Under the pieces are notes generated by a model. The model saw only the letters and a list, made by a program, of their open reading frames with translations. It was not told the DNA's origin and did no database searches. A stretch of 64,000 nucleotides of DNA from Pseudomonadaceae bacterium SI-3 (lineage in GTDB: Bacteria > Pseudomonadota > Gammaproteobacteria > Pseudomonadales > Pseudomonadaceae). The position numbers were made by a program, and so were the translations under genes. The first letter of the stretch is position 1. The number at the start of each line of letters is the position of its first letter. Shown here piece by piece: positions 1 to 8,530 of the stretch. The stretch is taken from NCBI GenBank assembly GCA_004010935.1, contig CP026511.1, forward strand, positions 3,162,001 to 3,226,000, in the 5' to 3' direction.

Positions 1-122
1 AACGGCGGCACCGACAACATCATCATGCCCATCATCACCAGCAACAGCAGCGGCACACCCAGGTTGCCCCGCCCTGCGCCCGCTAGGCCATTGCCGAAAT
101 TGATGAGTTGCGTGCGATCCAC
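1..122 (-). CDS. flhA: Flagellar export apparatus protein FlhA (N-terminal fragment)
   Basis: Only the first 40 codons lie inside the window; the gene continues past the left edge. The minus-strand reading starts VDRTQLINFGNG and runs into a hydrophobic stretch (GVPLLLLVMMGMMM, then VPP). This is the FlhA amino terminus with its first membrane segment. FlhA is the inner-membrane component of the flagellar type III export gate and works with FlhB, FliP, FliQ and FliR, all encoded just upstream in transcription order. The start chosen is GTG at 122-120, because the family begins with DRTQ and a GACGGGG Shine-Dalgarno-like run lies about 7 bases upstream. Unusually, sodC on the other strand separates flhA from flhB. 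A candidate sigma-54 promoter lies at 182-197. Confidence 0.88.
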   Translation of the reverse strand, partial: MDRTQLINFGNGLAGAGRGNLGVPLLLLVMMGMMMLSVPP

Positions 123-181
123 GTAGACCCCGTCAGACAAGAACAAAGAATTGACGCGAAAACGCATCCTGTTCGAGCTAT

Positions 182-197
182 AGCAAGAAGGAGTCCA
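182..197 (-). promoter_or_regulatory. Candidate sigma-54 promoter of flhA
   Basis: On the minus strand the sequence is TGGACTCCTTCTTGCT. The invariant GG and GC are separated by exactly 10 bases, as needed for RpoN -24/-12 recognition. The -24 half departs from the TGGCAC consensus, so this box is weaker than those at 6629 and 16524. It lies about 60 bases before the flhA start. FleQ/RpoN control of flhA is known in pseudomonads; its use here is inferred. Confidence 0.5.
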
Positions 198-326
198 ATT
201 TTTGATCCCGCATCGATACGGCCCCACCAGGCCATAACGGGCCAATCGAACGCGCCTGGGCTGAGGCAGTCAGACAGTCGACGGGTGGCGTGACGCCGCC
301 CTCCTTCAGTCAAACAGGAGCGTGCT

Positions 327-848
327 ATGAAACAGTGGTTAATCGCCGCAATGGCTAGCTGCGCCGCGGTTGGCGTACAGGCCGAAACCCTTTCAGTCGA
401 AATGAACAAGGTCAACGATCAAGGCGTTGCCAGCTCTGTCGGCACCGTGAAGATCGAAACCACCGATCAGGGTCTTGTATTTCGTCCGAATCTGTCAGGC
501 CTGAACGCGGGTGCGCATGGCTTCCACGTCCACGCCAATGGCAGCTGCCAGCCCGCGGAGAAAGACGGCAAGCAGGCCGCAGCCGTTGCAGCCGGCGGCC
601 ACTGGGATCCGAAGAATGCTGGCAAGCACGGCGAACCTTGGGGCGAAGGCCATATGGGTGATCTGCCGGTCCTGATAGTTGACGCCGGAGGCAAGGCCAA
701 CCAGCCAGTCCTGGCGCCCCGCCTGAAAAGCCTTGGCGATCTCAAAGGGCATGCGCTGATGGTTCATGAAGGCGGCGACAATTATTCTGATGAACCCAAA
801 CCGCTCGGCGGTGGAGGCGCTCGGGTGGCCTGCGGCGTGATCGAGTAA
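327..848 (+). CDS. sodC: Periplasmic Cu/Zn superoxide dismutase
   Basis: The 173-residue product begins with a Sec signal peptide (residues 1-19, cleavage after GVQA), so it acts in the periplasm, converting superoxide to hydrogen peroxide and oxygen. Metal-site motifs are present in family order: GFHVHANGSC (copper histidines and first disulfide cysteine), GGHWDP, GHMGDLP (zinc region), HALMVHEGGDNYSD (copper/zinc ligands) and GGGGARVACG (second disulfide cysteine and active-site arginine). Length is normal for bacterial SodC. AGGAG lies 6 bases before the ATG. It is read away from flhA and towards flhB, so it is a single-gene unit inside a flagellar cluster; no role in motility is implied by the sequence. 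Confidence 0.95.
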   Translation: MKQWLIAAMASCAAVGVQAETLSVEMNKVNDQGVASSVGTVKIETTDQGLVFRPNLSGLNAGAHGFHVHANGSCQPAEKDGKQAAAVAAGGHWDPKNAGKHGEPWGEGHMGDLPVLIVDAGGKANQPVLAPRLKSLGDLKGHALMVHEGGDNYSDEPKPLGGGGARVACGVIE

Positions 849-876
849 CGCCACTGGCGCCTTAAGCCATAAAGCA

Positions 877-956
877 GGTGGGCTGAAGCCCACCCTACCG
901 GGCCCTGTCCGTGGGTGCGTTTTCGCGAATGCGGATACAGGGTGGGCTTCGGCCAA
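877..956. repeat. Inverted pair of GGGTGGGCTTC palindromes (REP-like)
   Basis: Two copies of a short palindromic element face each other downstream of sodC. At 877-899 the minus strand reads GGTAGGGTGGGCTTCAGCCC then ACC, a near-perfect hairpin. At 938-956 the plus strand reads CAGGGTGGGCTTCGGCCAA, a decayed copy. A third copy, intact, is at 55957-55979. Repeated palindromes at gene ends, alone or as inverted pairs, are typical of REP/REPIN elements in pseudomonads. The element lies between convergent sodC and flhB and could also end transcription, but it has no U-tract. Confidence 0.75.
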
Positions 957-1077
957 AGAGGAAGAAAGAACCTGGCCTGGCGGGCCAATCAATCTGCCTC
1001 TGGCGAACTCACCCCTGCTTTTATTCACTCTGCAAGGCGCCAGGTTCGCGCTTCACGCCGAGCATGTTTTCACTCGA

Positions 1078-2214
1078 TCATTCATCGCGGCGCAAGTCTG
1101 GCGGAATCGGCAAGCTGCTCAACGGATCTGGCCGCTTGCCCTTGCCGGAGCGGTACTGGCGTAGCTGATACACGTACGCCAGTACCTGGGCCACAGCGAG
1201 GTACAGCCCCGCTGGAATTTCCCGATCGAGTTCGGTTGAGTAGTACACCGCTCGGGCCAGAGCAGGGGATTCGAGCACCGTCACCTTATGCTCGTTGGCA
1301 ATTTCGCGGATCTTCAAAGCGACGAAGTCCCCACCCTTGGCCACCAGCATCGGCGCCCCGCCTTTGCTGCCGTCGTATTTCAGCGCTACGGCAAAGTGGG
1401 TCGGGTTGGTGATGACCACATCGGCGTCAGGGACGGCCTGCATCATCCTGCGTTGGGCGGCATCACGTTGCAGCTGCCGAATTCGAGATTTGACCTCGGG
1501 CTTACCCTCGCTGTCTTTGTACTCGTCGCGCACTTCCTGCTTGGTCATCATCAGCTTCTGCTTGTTGTCCCAAAGCTGGAAAGGGACATCCACCGCGGCA
1601 ATCAGAATCAGCCCGCAGGCCATCCACAGTGCACACCATCCCACCACCTCGACACTGTGCATGATGGCCAGATCCAATGGCTGTTTGGCGATCGACAGCA
1701 GATCGTCCTGATAGGCACTGAGTACGGCAAGCGCCACCATCAGCACCACGACAAATTTACCTAGCGCCTTTAGCAGCTCGACCAGCGCTTTGGTCGAGAA
1801 CATCCGTTTGAGGCCCGGCCCGGGGTTCATACGGCTGAACTTGGGCGCCATCGCCTTGGCTGAGAAAAGCCAGCCACCCAGCGAAATCGGGCCAATGATC
1901 GAGACGAGCAGCAGCACGATCAGCAGCGGCATGATGGCTTCCAGCGCAATCATGCCGCTGCCCATCAACAGCCTCACCATGGAGCCTTCGTCCAGCAGGG
2001 TTTCGCGGCTGAGTTCGAAGCTGCCCTGCATGATGGCCATCAGGCTGCCGGCCAGGCTGCCACCAGACGCCAATAAACCGCCAATGCCACCCAACGTCAC
2101 CGCTACGGTGTTCAATTCACGAGAGCGGGCCAGCTGGCCTTTTTCACGGGACTCACGGATGCGTTTCTCCGTGGGTTCCTCGCTTTTATCAGCACCGCTT
2201 TCGCTCTCAGCCAT
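1078..2214 (-). CDS. flhB: Flagellar export apparatus switch protein FlhB
   Basis: The product has 378 residues, normal for FlhB. It is an inner-membrane component of the flagellar type III secretion gate and switches export from rod/hook to filament substrates. The charged start (SEEPTEKRIRESREKGQ) is followed by four hydrophobic segments at about 37-60, 87-116, 146-166 and 187-208, then a cytoplasmic domain. The autocleavage motif NPTH is intact at residues 270-273. It is the last gene of the fliL-flhB operon, 36 bases after fliR. The switch is set off by FliK, encoded at 6782-8023. Confidence 0.97.
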   Translation of the reverse strand: MAESESGADKSEEPTEKRIRESREKGQLARSRELNTVAVTLGGIGGLLASGGSLAGSLMAIMQGSFELSRETLLDEGSMVRLLMGSGMIALEAIMPLLIVLLLVSIIGPISLGGWLFSAKAMAPKFSRMNPGPGLKRMFSTKALVELLKALGKFVVVLMVALAVLSAYQDDLLSIAKQPLDLAIMHSVEVVGWCALWMACGLILIAAVDVPFQLWDNKQKLMMTKQEVRDEYKDSEGKPEVKSRIRQLQRDAAQRRMMQAVPDADVVITNPTHFAVALKYDGSKGGAPMLVAKGGDFVALKIREIANEHKVTVLESPALARAVYYSTELDREIPAGLYLAVAQVLAYVYQLRQYRSGKGKRPDPLSSLPIPPDLRRDE

Positions 2215-2250
2215 GCACGGCCTCCGGCAGCATTAAGGAACGAATCAGCA

Positions 2251-3030
2251 TCAGCGTAGACCGATCAGTTCGCGCAGCATCGCCAGCGCTTCGCTGACGA
2301 AGGTCTGATATTGGGCAAGAATGTCGGCCATGCCGATCCAGACGATGATCAAGCCGAGCACCAGCGTCAGCGGAAAACCGATCGAAAAAATGTTCAGCTG
2401 CGGCGCAGCGCGGGTCATCAGGCCGAACGCCAGGTTGACCACAAGCAGTGCCGTGATTGCTGGCAGTACCAACAACAGGCCGGCGCCGAGCACCCAGCCA
2501 AGCTTGCCGGCCACTTCCCAGAAATGGTTGGTGCCAACCAGCCAGCCACCGATCGGCAGAGTAACGAAGCTTTCGGTGAGGATTTCCAGCACCACCAAGT
2601 GCCCATTCATCGCGAAGAACAGCAGAATCACCAGCATATTGAAGAACTGGCCGATCACCGGCACCGAAACACCATTAGCCGGATCGATCATTGACGCGAA
2701 GCCCAAGCCCATCTGCATGGCGAGCAGTTGTCCGGACACGATGAACACCTGAAAGAACAGCTGAAGCACGAAGCCCAGCATCACCCCAATCAGGATCTGC
2801 TCCGCAATCAACACCAGCGCCTGCCCGCTCAACGCGTCCACCATCGGCACTGCGGGCAGCCCAGGCACGAGGACGACCGCAATCGCGACCGCCAGATAGA
2901 GCCGAACCCGCATCGGCACCAGCTGGGTACCGATGATCGGCATGCTCATCAGCAGTGCCGCAATGCGAAACAACGGCAGCACAAACTGCCCGACCCAGGC
3001 GCCGATCTGCGCGTCGCTGAGTTCAAGCAC
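2251..3030 (-). CDS. fliR: Flagellar export gate protein FliR
   Basis: The 259-residue protein is almost entirely hydrophobic, with about six membrane segments. It opens MLELSDAQIGAWVGQFVLPL, typical of FliR, and contains the conserved QLFFQVFIVSGQLLAMQMGL region. FliR forms the core of the export gate with FliP and FliQ (5:4:1 ratio in the known complex). It follows fliQ by 36 bases and precedes flhB by 36 bases in the same operon. No unusual change is visible. Confidence 0.97.
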   Translation of the reverse strand: MLELSDAQIGAWVGQFVLPLFRIAALLMSMPIIGTQLVPMRVRLYLAVAIAVVLVPGLPAVPMVDALSGQALVLIAEQILIGVMLGFVLQLFFQVFIVSGQLLAMQMGLGFASMIDPANGVSVPVIGQFFNMLVILLFFAMNGHLVVLEILTESFVTLPIGGWLVGTNHFWEVAGKLGWVLGAGLLLVLPAITALLVVNLAFGLMTRAAPQLNIFSIGFPLTLVLGLIIVWIGMADILAQYQTFVSEALAMLRELIGLR

Positions 3031-3066
3031 GGGCGCGCACCTTGCGCGAAGTATCGATCATCAGGG

Positions 3067-3336
3067 TCAACCGATGATCAGCGGAATGTTCTGGACCAGA
3101 CCCTGGGTGTACTCCATCAGCTCTCGAACCAGCCAAGGCCCGGCCCAGATCAGCGTCAACAGCATGACCAACAGGCGCGGCAGAAAACTCAGGGTTTGTT
3201 CGTTGATCTGGGTGGCCGCCTGAAACATCGCCACCACGAGGCCGACCAGCAGACTGGGCACGACCAGCACGCCAACGATCATGGCGGTCATCCAGAGGGC
3301 CTCACGAAACAAGTCAACCGCGACTTCGGGTGTCAT
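3067..3336 (-). CDS. fliQ: Flagellar export gate protein FliQ
   Basis: A protein of 89 residues, the family's usual length, with two long hydrophobic helices (about 17-40 and 50-75). It starts MTPEVAVDLFREALWMT, as in other FliQ proteins. Four copies associate with FliP and FliR in the export gate. It lies 19 bases after fliP and 36 before fliR. Confidence 0.97.
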   Translation of the reverse strand: MTPEVAVDLFREALWMTAMIVGVLVVPSLLVGLVVAMFQAATQINEQTLSFLPRLLVMLLTLIWAGPWLVRELMEYTQGLVQNIPLIIG

Positions 3337-3355
3337 GCGTGTCTCCGTATAGACC

Positions 3356-4132
3356 CTAGAGTGTGCCGAAACTGCTGGCCAGCGTACCGATGATCAAACC
3401 CCAGCCATCGACCAGCACGAACAGCATGATCTTGAACGGCAGCGAGATGATCAGCGGCGAGAGCATCATCATGCCCATCGCCATCAGCACGCTGGCGACC
3501 ACCATGTCGATGATCAGGAACGGGATGAAGATCATGAAGCCGATCTGGAACGCGGTTTTCAGTTCGGAGGTCACGAATGCTGGAACCAGGATGGTCAGCG
3601 GCGCCGCGTCCGGGGTTTGGATATCGGTCCGGCGCGACAGCCGCACGAACAGCTCCAGATCGCTCTCGCGGGTCTGCGCGAGCATGAAGTTCTTCAACGG
3701 CACCTCGGCCCGTGAAATCGCCTCTGGCGCCGACAGCTGCTGATTTAGATAGGGCTGCACCGCCTCGTTGTTAATGCGCTCGAACACCGGCGCCATGATG
3801 AACAACGTCAGAAAAATGGTGAGGCCCACCAGGATCTGGTTCGATGGCGTCTGCTGCAGGCCCAGCGCCTGACGCAAGATCGAAAAGACAATGATGATGC
3901 GGGTGAAACTGGTCATCAGCATGACGAACGCAGGGATGAAACTCAGCGCTGTCATGATCAGCAGAATCTGCAGGCTGACCGAATATTCCTGCTGTCCTTG
4001 GGCATCCGTGCTTAGGGTAATGGCCGGTATCGACAGAGGATTGTCGCCCTGCGCGATCAAACCACCCGCATCCTGGCCCACGGCGAACGGGGCGGCCAGA
4101 ATCAACAGGGCCGCCAACAACAATCGAAGCAT
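3356..4132 (-). CDS. fliP: Flagellar export gate protein FliP
   Basis: The product has 258 residues. A cleavable-type signal peptide (about 1-19, ending AVGQ) is followed by the FliP family core: [36 protein letters not shown], and the C-terminal [20 protein letters not shown] segment. Five FliP subunits line the export channel. The ATG overlaps the fliO stop (ATGA at 4133-4130), indicating translational coupling, since FliO assists FliP assembly. Confidence 0.97.
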   Translation of the reverse strand: MLRLLLAALLILAAPFAVGQDAGGLIAQGDNPLSIPAITLSTDAQGQQEYSVSLQILLIMTALSFIPAFVMLMTSFTRIIIVFSILRQALGLQQTPSNQILVGLTIFLTLFIMAPVFERINNEAVQPYLNQQLSAPEAISRAEVPLKNFMLAQTRESDLELFVRLSRRTDIQTPDAAPLTILVPAFVTSELKTAFQIGFMIFIPFLIIDMVVASVLMAMGMMMLSPLIISLPFKIMLFVLVDGWGLIIGTLASSFGTL

Positions 4133-4551
4133 CAGGGCTTGTCCTTATGGTCCCGCCCGAGCAGCTCCATCAGGCGCTGGGCAAACTCCGGGTTGGCGGG
4201 CTCGGCATCCGGCAGGTGTACCGGTTCCTCAAGCACATGCAGTGGGGTGATCCGACCGGCGCTCAGGCCGAGCAGCACTTGTTCACTGCCGACCTGAACC
4301 AGCACTAGCCGCTCGCGAGGGCCCAGCGCGTGGCTGGAAATCAGCTTGATCGCCTGGTTGCTGCGCGGGTTCAGTTGCTGCATCCGGCGCAGTAACCAGG
4401 CAAGCAGAAAGATCAGGCCGATCACCAGCAGCAGCCCAAGCAGCAACTTGGTCATTTGTGTGCCCATGCCAGTGCTGCTCATGCTTGCTGCGGGCTCAGC
4501 GGCCACCGCTGGCAAAGCCAGTAACAGCGAGGGGAGCGCCAGGAACCGCAT
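4132..4551 (-). CDS. fliO: Flagellar biosynthesis protein FliO
   Basis: The 139-residue protein has a signal-like N-terminus, then one strong membrane helix (about 34-53, [19 protein letters not shown]) and a cytoplasmic domain with the [15 protein letters not shown] motif of FliO. It helps assemble or stabilise the FliP ring and is less conserved than its neighbours. It begins directly after fliN and overlaps the fliP start by ATGA. Confidence 0.93.
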   Translation of the reverse strand: MRFLALPSLLLALPAVAAEPAASMSSTGMGTQMTKLLLGLLLVIGLIFLLAWLLRRMQQLNPRSNQAIKLISSHALGPRERLVLVQVGSEQVLLGLSAGRITPLHVLEEPVHLPDAEPANPEFAQRLMELLGRDHKDKP

Positions 4552-4552
4552 G

Positions 4553-5023
4553 TCAGCGCAACTTCTTGATGCGTTCGCTCGGACTGATCACGTCAGTCAG
4601 ACGAATGCCAAACTTTTCGTTCACCACCACCACTTCGCCGTGCGCAATCAGCGTGCCGTTGACCAGCACATCCAGCGGCTCGCCAGCCAGGCGGTCGAGC
4701 TCGACCACCGAACCCTGGTTGAGCTGCAACAGGTTGCGAATGCTGATTTCGGTACTGCCGACCTCCATCGAGATCGACACCGGGATATCCAGAATAACGT
4801 CCAGGTTCGGCCCTTCGAGACCTGCGGGCACAGCAGCCGACTTGGGGCTGCTACCAAACTCCTCCAGCGGCGCACGAGGCGGTGCCGGCGCTGCCGCCGG
4901 GCCCTGGCTCAGCATGGCATCGATATCATCCTGATTGGCGTCACCGGCCTCGGCCAGTGCCGAAGCCCACTCGTCGGCCAGCGCCTGCTCCTCGGGGGAA
5001 GTGTTTTCGTGTTCGTCTGCCAT
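4553..5023 (-). CDS. fliN: Flagellar motor switch protein FliN
   Basis: The protein has 156 residues when started at the ATG at 5023 (MADEHENTSPEEQ). A longer open frame upstream does not look like FliN and overlaps fliM. An acidic, proline/alanine-rich N-terminal third (1-70) leads to the SpoA/C-ring domain (about 75-150) with ISMEVGSTEISIRNLLQLNQ and VVVVNEKFGIRLTDVI. FliN forms the lower C-ring with FliM and binds FliH, helping to dock export cargo and set rotation direction. It lies between fliM and fliO. Confidence 0.96.
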   Translation of the reverse strand: MADEHENTSPEEQALADEWASALAEAGDANQDDIDAMLSQGPAAAPAPPRAPLEEFGSSPKSAAVPAGLEGPNLDVILDIPVSISMEVGSTEISIRNLLQLNQGSVVELDRLAGEPLDVLVNGTLIAHGEVVVVNEKFGIRLTDVISPSERIKKLR

Positions 5024-5063
5024 CGCTAATCCTCGACCGGCGGGTAATTGAATAAAGACTGAA

Positions 5064-6035
5064 TCAACGTGGTCGCAATACGGATTCGAGCACTTGCAGT
5101 GCCAGGTTGCCCTTGTGCGCACCCAGCTTGACCTTGAAAGCCGGCATGCCATTGGCGCGCATGATCATGTCTTCCGGCATTTCCACCGGGATCACATCGC
5201 CCGGCTGCATATTGAGAATCTCGCGCAGCTTGAGCTGACGCCGCACCACCGTCGCACTGAGCGGCACGCTTACATCGAGGACGTCCTCGCGCAGCGCGTT
5301 TACCCAGCGCTCGTCCTGATCGCTTACATCGGACTGGAAACCGGCATCGAGCATTTCGCGGATCGGCTCGATCATCGAATACGGCATGGTGATGTGAAGA
5401 TCGCCACCGCCACTCTCGAGCTCGATATGGAACGTCGACACGACCACCACTTCGCTGGGGCTGACGATGTTGGCCAACGCCGGGTTCACTTCCGAATGCA
5501 CGTATTCGAAATTGACGTCGAGTACCGCGTGCCAGGCTTCCTTCAGATCGACGAATGCCTGGTCCAGAACCATGCGCACCACACGCAGCTCGGTGGGCGT
5601 GAATTCACGGCCCTCGATCTTTGCATGGCGCCCGTCACCGCCAAAGAAGTTATCCACCAGCTTGAACACCAGCTTGGCGTCGAGGATGAACAGTGACGTT
5701 CCGCGCAGCGGCTTGATCTTCACCAGATTGAGGCTGGTCGGCACATACAGCGAGTGAATGTACTCGCCAAACTTCATCACCTGTACACCGCCTACTGATA
5801 CGTCTGCCGAACGGCGCAGCAGGTTGAACATGCTGATGCGTGTGTAGCGGGCAAAACGTTCGTTGATCATTTCCAGGGTAGGCATGCGCCCACGGACGAT
5901 CCGGTCCTGGCTGGTCAGGTCGTAGCTCTTGATGCTGCCCGGTTCGGAATCGCTTTCGGTATCGACCAGACCGTCATCGACTCCGTGCAGGAGCGCATCG
6001 ATCTCGTCTTGCGAGAGCAGGTCTTGAACAGCCAT
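5064..6035 (-). CDS. fliM: Flagellar motor switch protein FliM
   Basis: A 323-residue protein, normal length. The N-terminal LLSQDEIDALLHGV is the conserved CheY-P binding segment. The middle CheC-like domain (about 45-230) carries RNLLRRSADVSV-type and GKHAKI-type surfaces; the C-terminal SpoA domain (about 250-320) ends in VLESVLRPR. FliM links CheY-P binding to FliG movement in the C-ring. It starts 12 bases after fliL ends, in the fliL operon. Confidence 0.97.
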   Translation of the reverse strand: MAVQDLLSQDEIDALLHGVDDGLVDTESDSEPGSIKSYDLTSQDRIVRGRMPTLEMINERFARYTRISMFNLLRRSADVSVGGVQVMKFGEYIHSLYVPTSLNLVKIKPLRGTSLFILDAKLVFKLVDNFFGGDGRHAKIEGREFTPTELRVVRMVLDQAFVDLKEAWHAVLDVNFEYVHSEVNPALANIVSPSEVVVVSTFHIELESGGGDLHITMPYSMIEPIREMLDAGFQSDVSDQDERWVNALREDVLDVSVPLSATVVRRQLKLREILNMQPGDVIPVEMPEDMIMRANGMPAFKVKLGAHKGNLALQVLESVLRPR

Positions 6036-6047
6036 CTGAAACGACCC

Positions 6048-6578
6048 CTATTGCAATACGAAGTTGGTGAACAGGACTTGCTCGATCGCGAGCTTGCCGA
6101 TTTCCTTCTGCGCCAGCTCCTGCACGCTGGCGGTCGCCTGCTGCCGCAGCATCTCCTGGCCGACAGGCGTCGCCAGGCTGGCAAAGTCCTGACTGGAGAA
6201 CAACATGACCAGTTGATTGCGTAACAACGGCATGTGTTCCTTTAATCCGTCGAGCGCTGCCTGATCACGCGACATCAGCGCAACGCTGACTTGCATGTAG
6301 CGCTGGCGCCCACCGGCATTGGTGAAGTTGACAATGAAAGCCGGCGCCAGCACTTCGTAGATTGCCGCTTGGCGCTGGGGCGCAGCATCCTCGCTGGCAG
6401 CATCGTCCGCCGGCTTATCTGCCTCGCCTTGAGACATGAAGTACAAGGTAGCGCCCACTGACACCCCGACGGCCAATAGCAATCCTAAGACAATCAGAAT
6501 GATCAGCTTGAGTTTGCCCTTTTCTTCGGTCGCAGCCGCAGGACTCGGAACGTCCGGAGGTCCTTGTTTCTTTGCCAT
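6048..6578 (-). CDS. fliL: Flagellar basal body-associated protein FliL
   Basis: A protein of 176 residues. A short cytoplasmic tail with proline and lysine leads to one membrane helix (about 24-47) and an acidic, alanine-rich linker. A periplasmic domain then runs to the end (NFTNAGGRQRYMQVSVALM... VLFTNFVLQ), which is the classical FliL ending. FliL surrounds the stator and supports torque. It is the first gene of fliLMNOPQR-flhB and has a sigma-54 promoter about 50 bases upstream. Confidence 0.96.
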   Translation of the reverse strand: MAKKQGPPDVPSPAAATEEKGKLKLIILIVLGLLLAVGVSVGATLYFMSQGEADKPADDAASEDAAPQRQAAIYEVLAPAFIVNFTNAGGRQRYMQVSVALMSRDQAALDGLKEHMPLLRNQLVMLFSSQDFASLATPVGQEMLRQQATASVQELAQKEIGKLAIEQVLFTNFVLQ

Positions 6579-6628
6579 GCCAAATATCCGTCATTACAAG
6601 TGTTTTCACTCGCCTCATTAAGGAAGCG

Positions 6629-6645
6629 AGCAACTGCTGTGCCAA
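6629..6645 (-). promoter_or_regulatory. Sigma-54 promoter of the fliLMNOPQR-flhB operon
   Basis: On the minus strand the sequence is TTGGCACAGCAGTTGCT. It matches the RpoN consensus TGGCAC-N5-TTGCT with the exact GG-N10-GC spacing. A start near 6618 would leave a leader of about 40 bases before the fliL ATG at 6578. This placement after the fliK terminator makes fliL-flhB its own transcription unit, most likely activated by FleQ. Confidence 0.88.
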
Positions 6646-6736
6646 AGTATCGGCTAGCGAACAGGCAGCGTAAACGATTGCCATGGCGCGTCCGTCTTTT
6701 GTAGACGAATAGTCGGAGACTCAGGTTGCCCTGAGC

Positions 6737-6763
6737 AAAAAAAACCGGGCGCAAAGCCCGGTT
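6737..6763 (-). terminator. Rho-independent terminator after fliK
   Basis: An 8-bp stem (AACCGGGC / GCCCGGTT, loop GCAAA on the plus strand) is followed on the minus strand by a run of eight T. It lies 18 bases past the fliK stop and separates the fliE-to-fliK block from the fliL promoter. Confidence 0.92.
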
Positions 6764-6781
6764 CCTGTCAGCACGTTACGG

Positions 6782-8023
6782 TCACGCGTAGTAATCCACC
6801 AAGCCGCGATCACCACCGGTACGCGCGGAGCTGATCTCCATGCTGCCCTGAACGACCTCATCATCCCCTGCAGTCGATACACCGGCGGCGCCACGATCAC
6901 GCGACTCGCCGCCGCCGTCACCACGCCAACCTCGCGACTGGTCAGAAACGTTCACGTCCATCGTCATCCCCTGCTGAGTGAACATATCGCGCAGCCGCTG
7001 CATCTGCCCTTCCAGCGCATCGCGTACGGCTGCATGGGGGCTGAGGAAGGTCACCTGGGTTTGATCCTTGGTCATGTCGATACGAACCTCCATGCGGCCC
7101 AGCTCGGCCGGATCAAGCTGAATTTCGGCCGACTTTAGGTTCTGGCTGGACAACCACATCACTCGATCGACCACGGCTTCGCTCCAGCCGGTCTGCTGCA
7201 TCTGCACAGGTTGTCCCGGCACCATCGTAGGCCGCTGCAGCTGCTGGGTCTGATTCTGCTGAGCAAGCGCCTGAGTCAATGGGTTGAGCCGGTTGAGTGC
7301 CACCTCTCCGCTGGCGCTTGGGCGACTATCCTTCGACGCGTCCAACTTCTCGAGCAGTTCACCGAAACCTTCCTCCAGCGAGCGATCTTCGCTCTCGTCG
7401 ACCAGGGCCTCGCCTTCAAGCAGAGCCGCGGGGAGGGTTTCTTGCGCATCGCTCGCGCCTTCCTCAACCAAGACGGAAGTCATGACAGGGCTTTTCTGGG
7501 TCGCCGACTGAAGCTCCAGCGTACGTTGCCCTGCCAGTACCGTCTCGCCTTCTGCCTCGAGACTCTCGGCAGCCACAACCGGCAGTGCCAGGCCAACCAG
7601 TAACTCGCTGTCTGGCAGCGGCAGTTCGTCGACGGGCGCCGCCTCGCTGACAGCGCCCTGCCCGCCCATGCCGAACAGCAACAGCGGATCAAGCTCGGCC
7701 TCGGGGTTCGGCACGCTGTCATCGACCGTCTCGAGGCTGGCAGGCAAGTCATTGCCGGTTTCGGCCGTTGCCGGCTTTTCGGTGCCGCTTGCCTTGTCGG
7801 TTTCCTGACTCGGCTCCTCGCTAGTCGACTTGTCCCGGGCCGGCTTCGCCGCCGCGTTTTGCGCCTCGGCAGGCTTACCCTGGCGCTCTTTCGCGTAGAC
7901 GTTAGCGAAGCTGGAGGCCTCGTCACGACTGGATTGTTGGGCAGGCTTGGGGGATGCGTTCGCTGCCTTGGCGGCGGCGGTCGGGGCCTTGATATTGAGC
8001 AACAGATCGGGGGAAACGGCCAT
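6782..8023 (-). CDS. fliK: Flagellar hook-length control protein FliK
   Basis: With the ATG at 8023 (MAVSPDLLLNIK) the protein has 413 residues. An ATG at 8056 (MSTSPSSAERS) would give 424 and has a GGAG about 11 bases upstream, so the start is uncertain. The N-terminal two thirds are low-complexity and rich in Ala, Glu, Ser and Pro, the expected ruler region. The C-terminal Flg_hook domain (about 290-385) holds IQLDPAELGRMEVRIDM and LSPHAAVRDALEGQM. FliK is secreted during hook growth and triggers the FlhB substrate switch. It follows hptB and ends in a terminator. Confidence 0.93.
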   Translation of the reverse strand: MAVSPDLLLNIKAPTAAAKAANASPKPAQQSSRDEASSFANVYAKERQGKPAEAQNAAAKPARDKSTSEEPSQETDKASGTEKPATAETGNDLPASLETVDDSVPNPEAELDPLLLFGMGGQGAVSEAAPVDELPLPDSELLVGLALPVVAAESLEAEGETVLAGQRTLELQSATQKSPVMTSVLVEEGASDAQETLPAALLEGEALVDESEDRSLEEGFGELLEKLDASKDSRPSASGEVALNRLNPLTQALAQQNQTQQLQRPTMVPGQPVQMQQTGWSEAVVDRVMWLSSQNLKSAEIQLDPAELGRMEVRIDMTKDQTQVTFLSPHAAVRDALEGQMQRLRDMFTQQGMTMDVNVSDQSRGWRGDGGGESRDRGAAGVSTAGDDEVVQGSMEISSARTGGDRGLVDYYA

Positions 8024-8145
8024 GGATCTTTCCGCTGAGGATGGAGACGTACTCATGCTCAAGCAAACTCCGGGCCACTCGGTAGCGAATGAAGGTTCAG
8101 CGGCAGCGTCGCGCCCCCTGCGGGACTGCGGCAAAAAGGTTCCTG

Positions 8146-8502
8146 TTAGCCAGGTCCTCCCCAACGCTGGCGTTCGGCGCGATAGAGAATGCGCACAATG
8201 GCAAATTCGCGCTCGATGCGCTCAATCAGGACCGGCGCCTCATCCAGTTGGTCGCGCCTGGCAGATTCCTCCATTTCACGACAAAGTTCTGCCAGCAGCG
8301 CGGCGCCCATGTTGCTGCAGCTACCTTTGAAACTGTGCGCAGCCTGACGCAAGCTCTCTGCTTCGCCGCTCCGACAGGCCGCCTGCAACAGCCGCAGTCG
8401 CTCTTCGGAATCGACGAGAAAGGTGTCCAGCAGCACCGGGTACTCCGCCTCCATCACTTCCTGAAGGGTTACCAGCACGCTGGTGTCGATATGCTCGGCC
8501 AC
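8146..8502 (-). CDS. hptB: Histidine phosphotransfer protein HptB
   Basis: The 118-residue product is a single Hpt domain. The phospho-accepting histidine is H56 in AAHSFKGSCSNMG. Start GTG at 8502 is chosen because AGGAG lies 7 bases upstream and the family begins AE-I-D-SVL; a longer frame to 8577 runs into hsbR. In P. aeruginosa HptB passes phosphate from hybrid kinases (RetS, ErcS', SagS) to HsbR and so controls biofilm formation and motility through HsbA; that role is inferred here from gene order. It follows hsbR by 28 bases. Confidence 0.93.
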   Translation of the reverse strand: MAEHIDTSVLVTLQEVMEAEYPVLLDTFLVDSEERLRLLQAACRSGEAESLRQAAHSFKGSCSNMGAALLAELCREMEESARRDQLDEAPVLIERIEREFAIVRILYRAERQRWGGPG

Positions 8503-8530
8503 GGAGATGCTCCTGGCGGTAAACGGCGGA

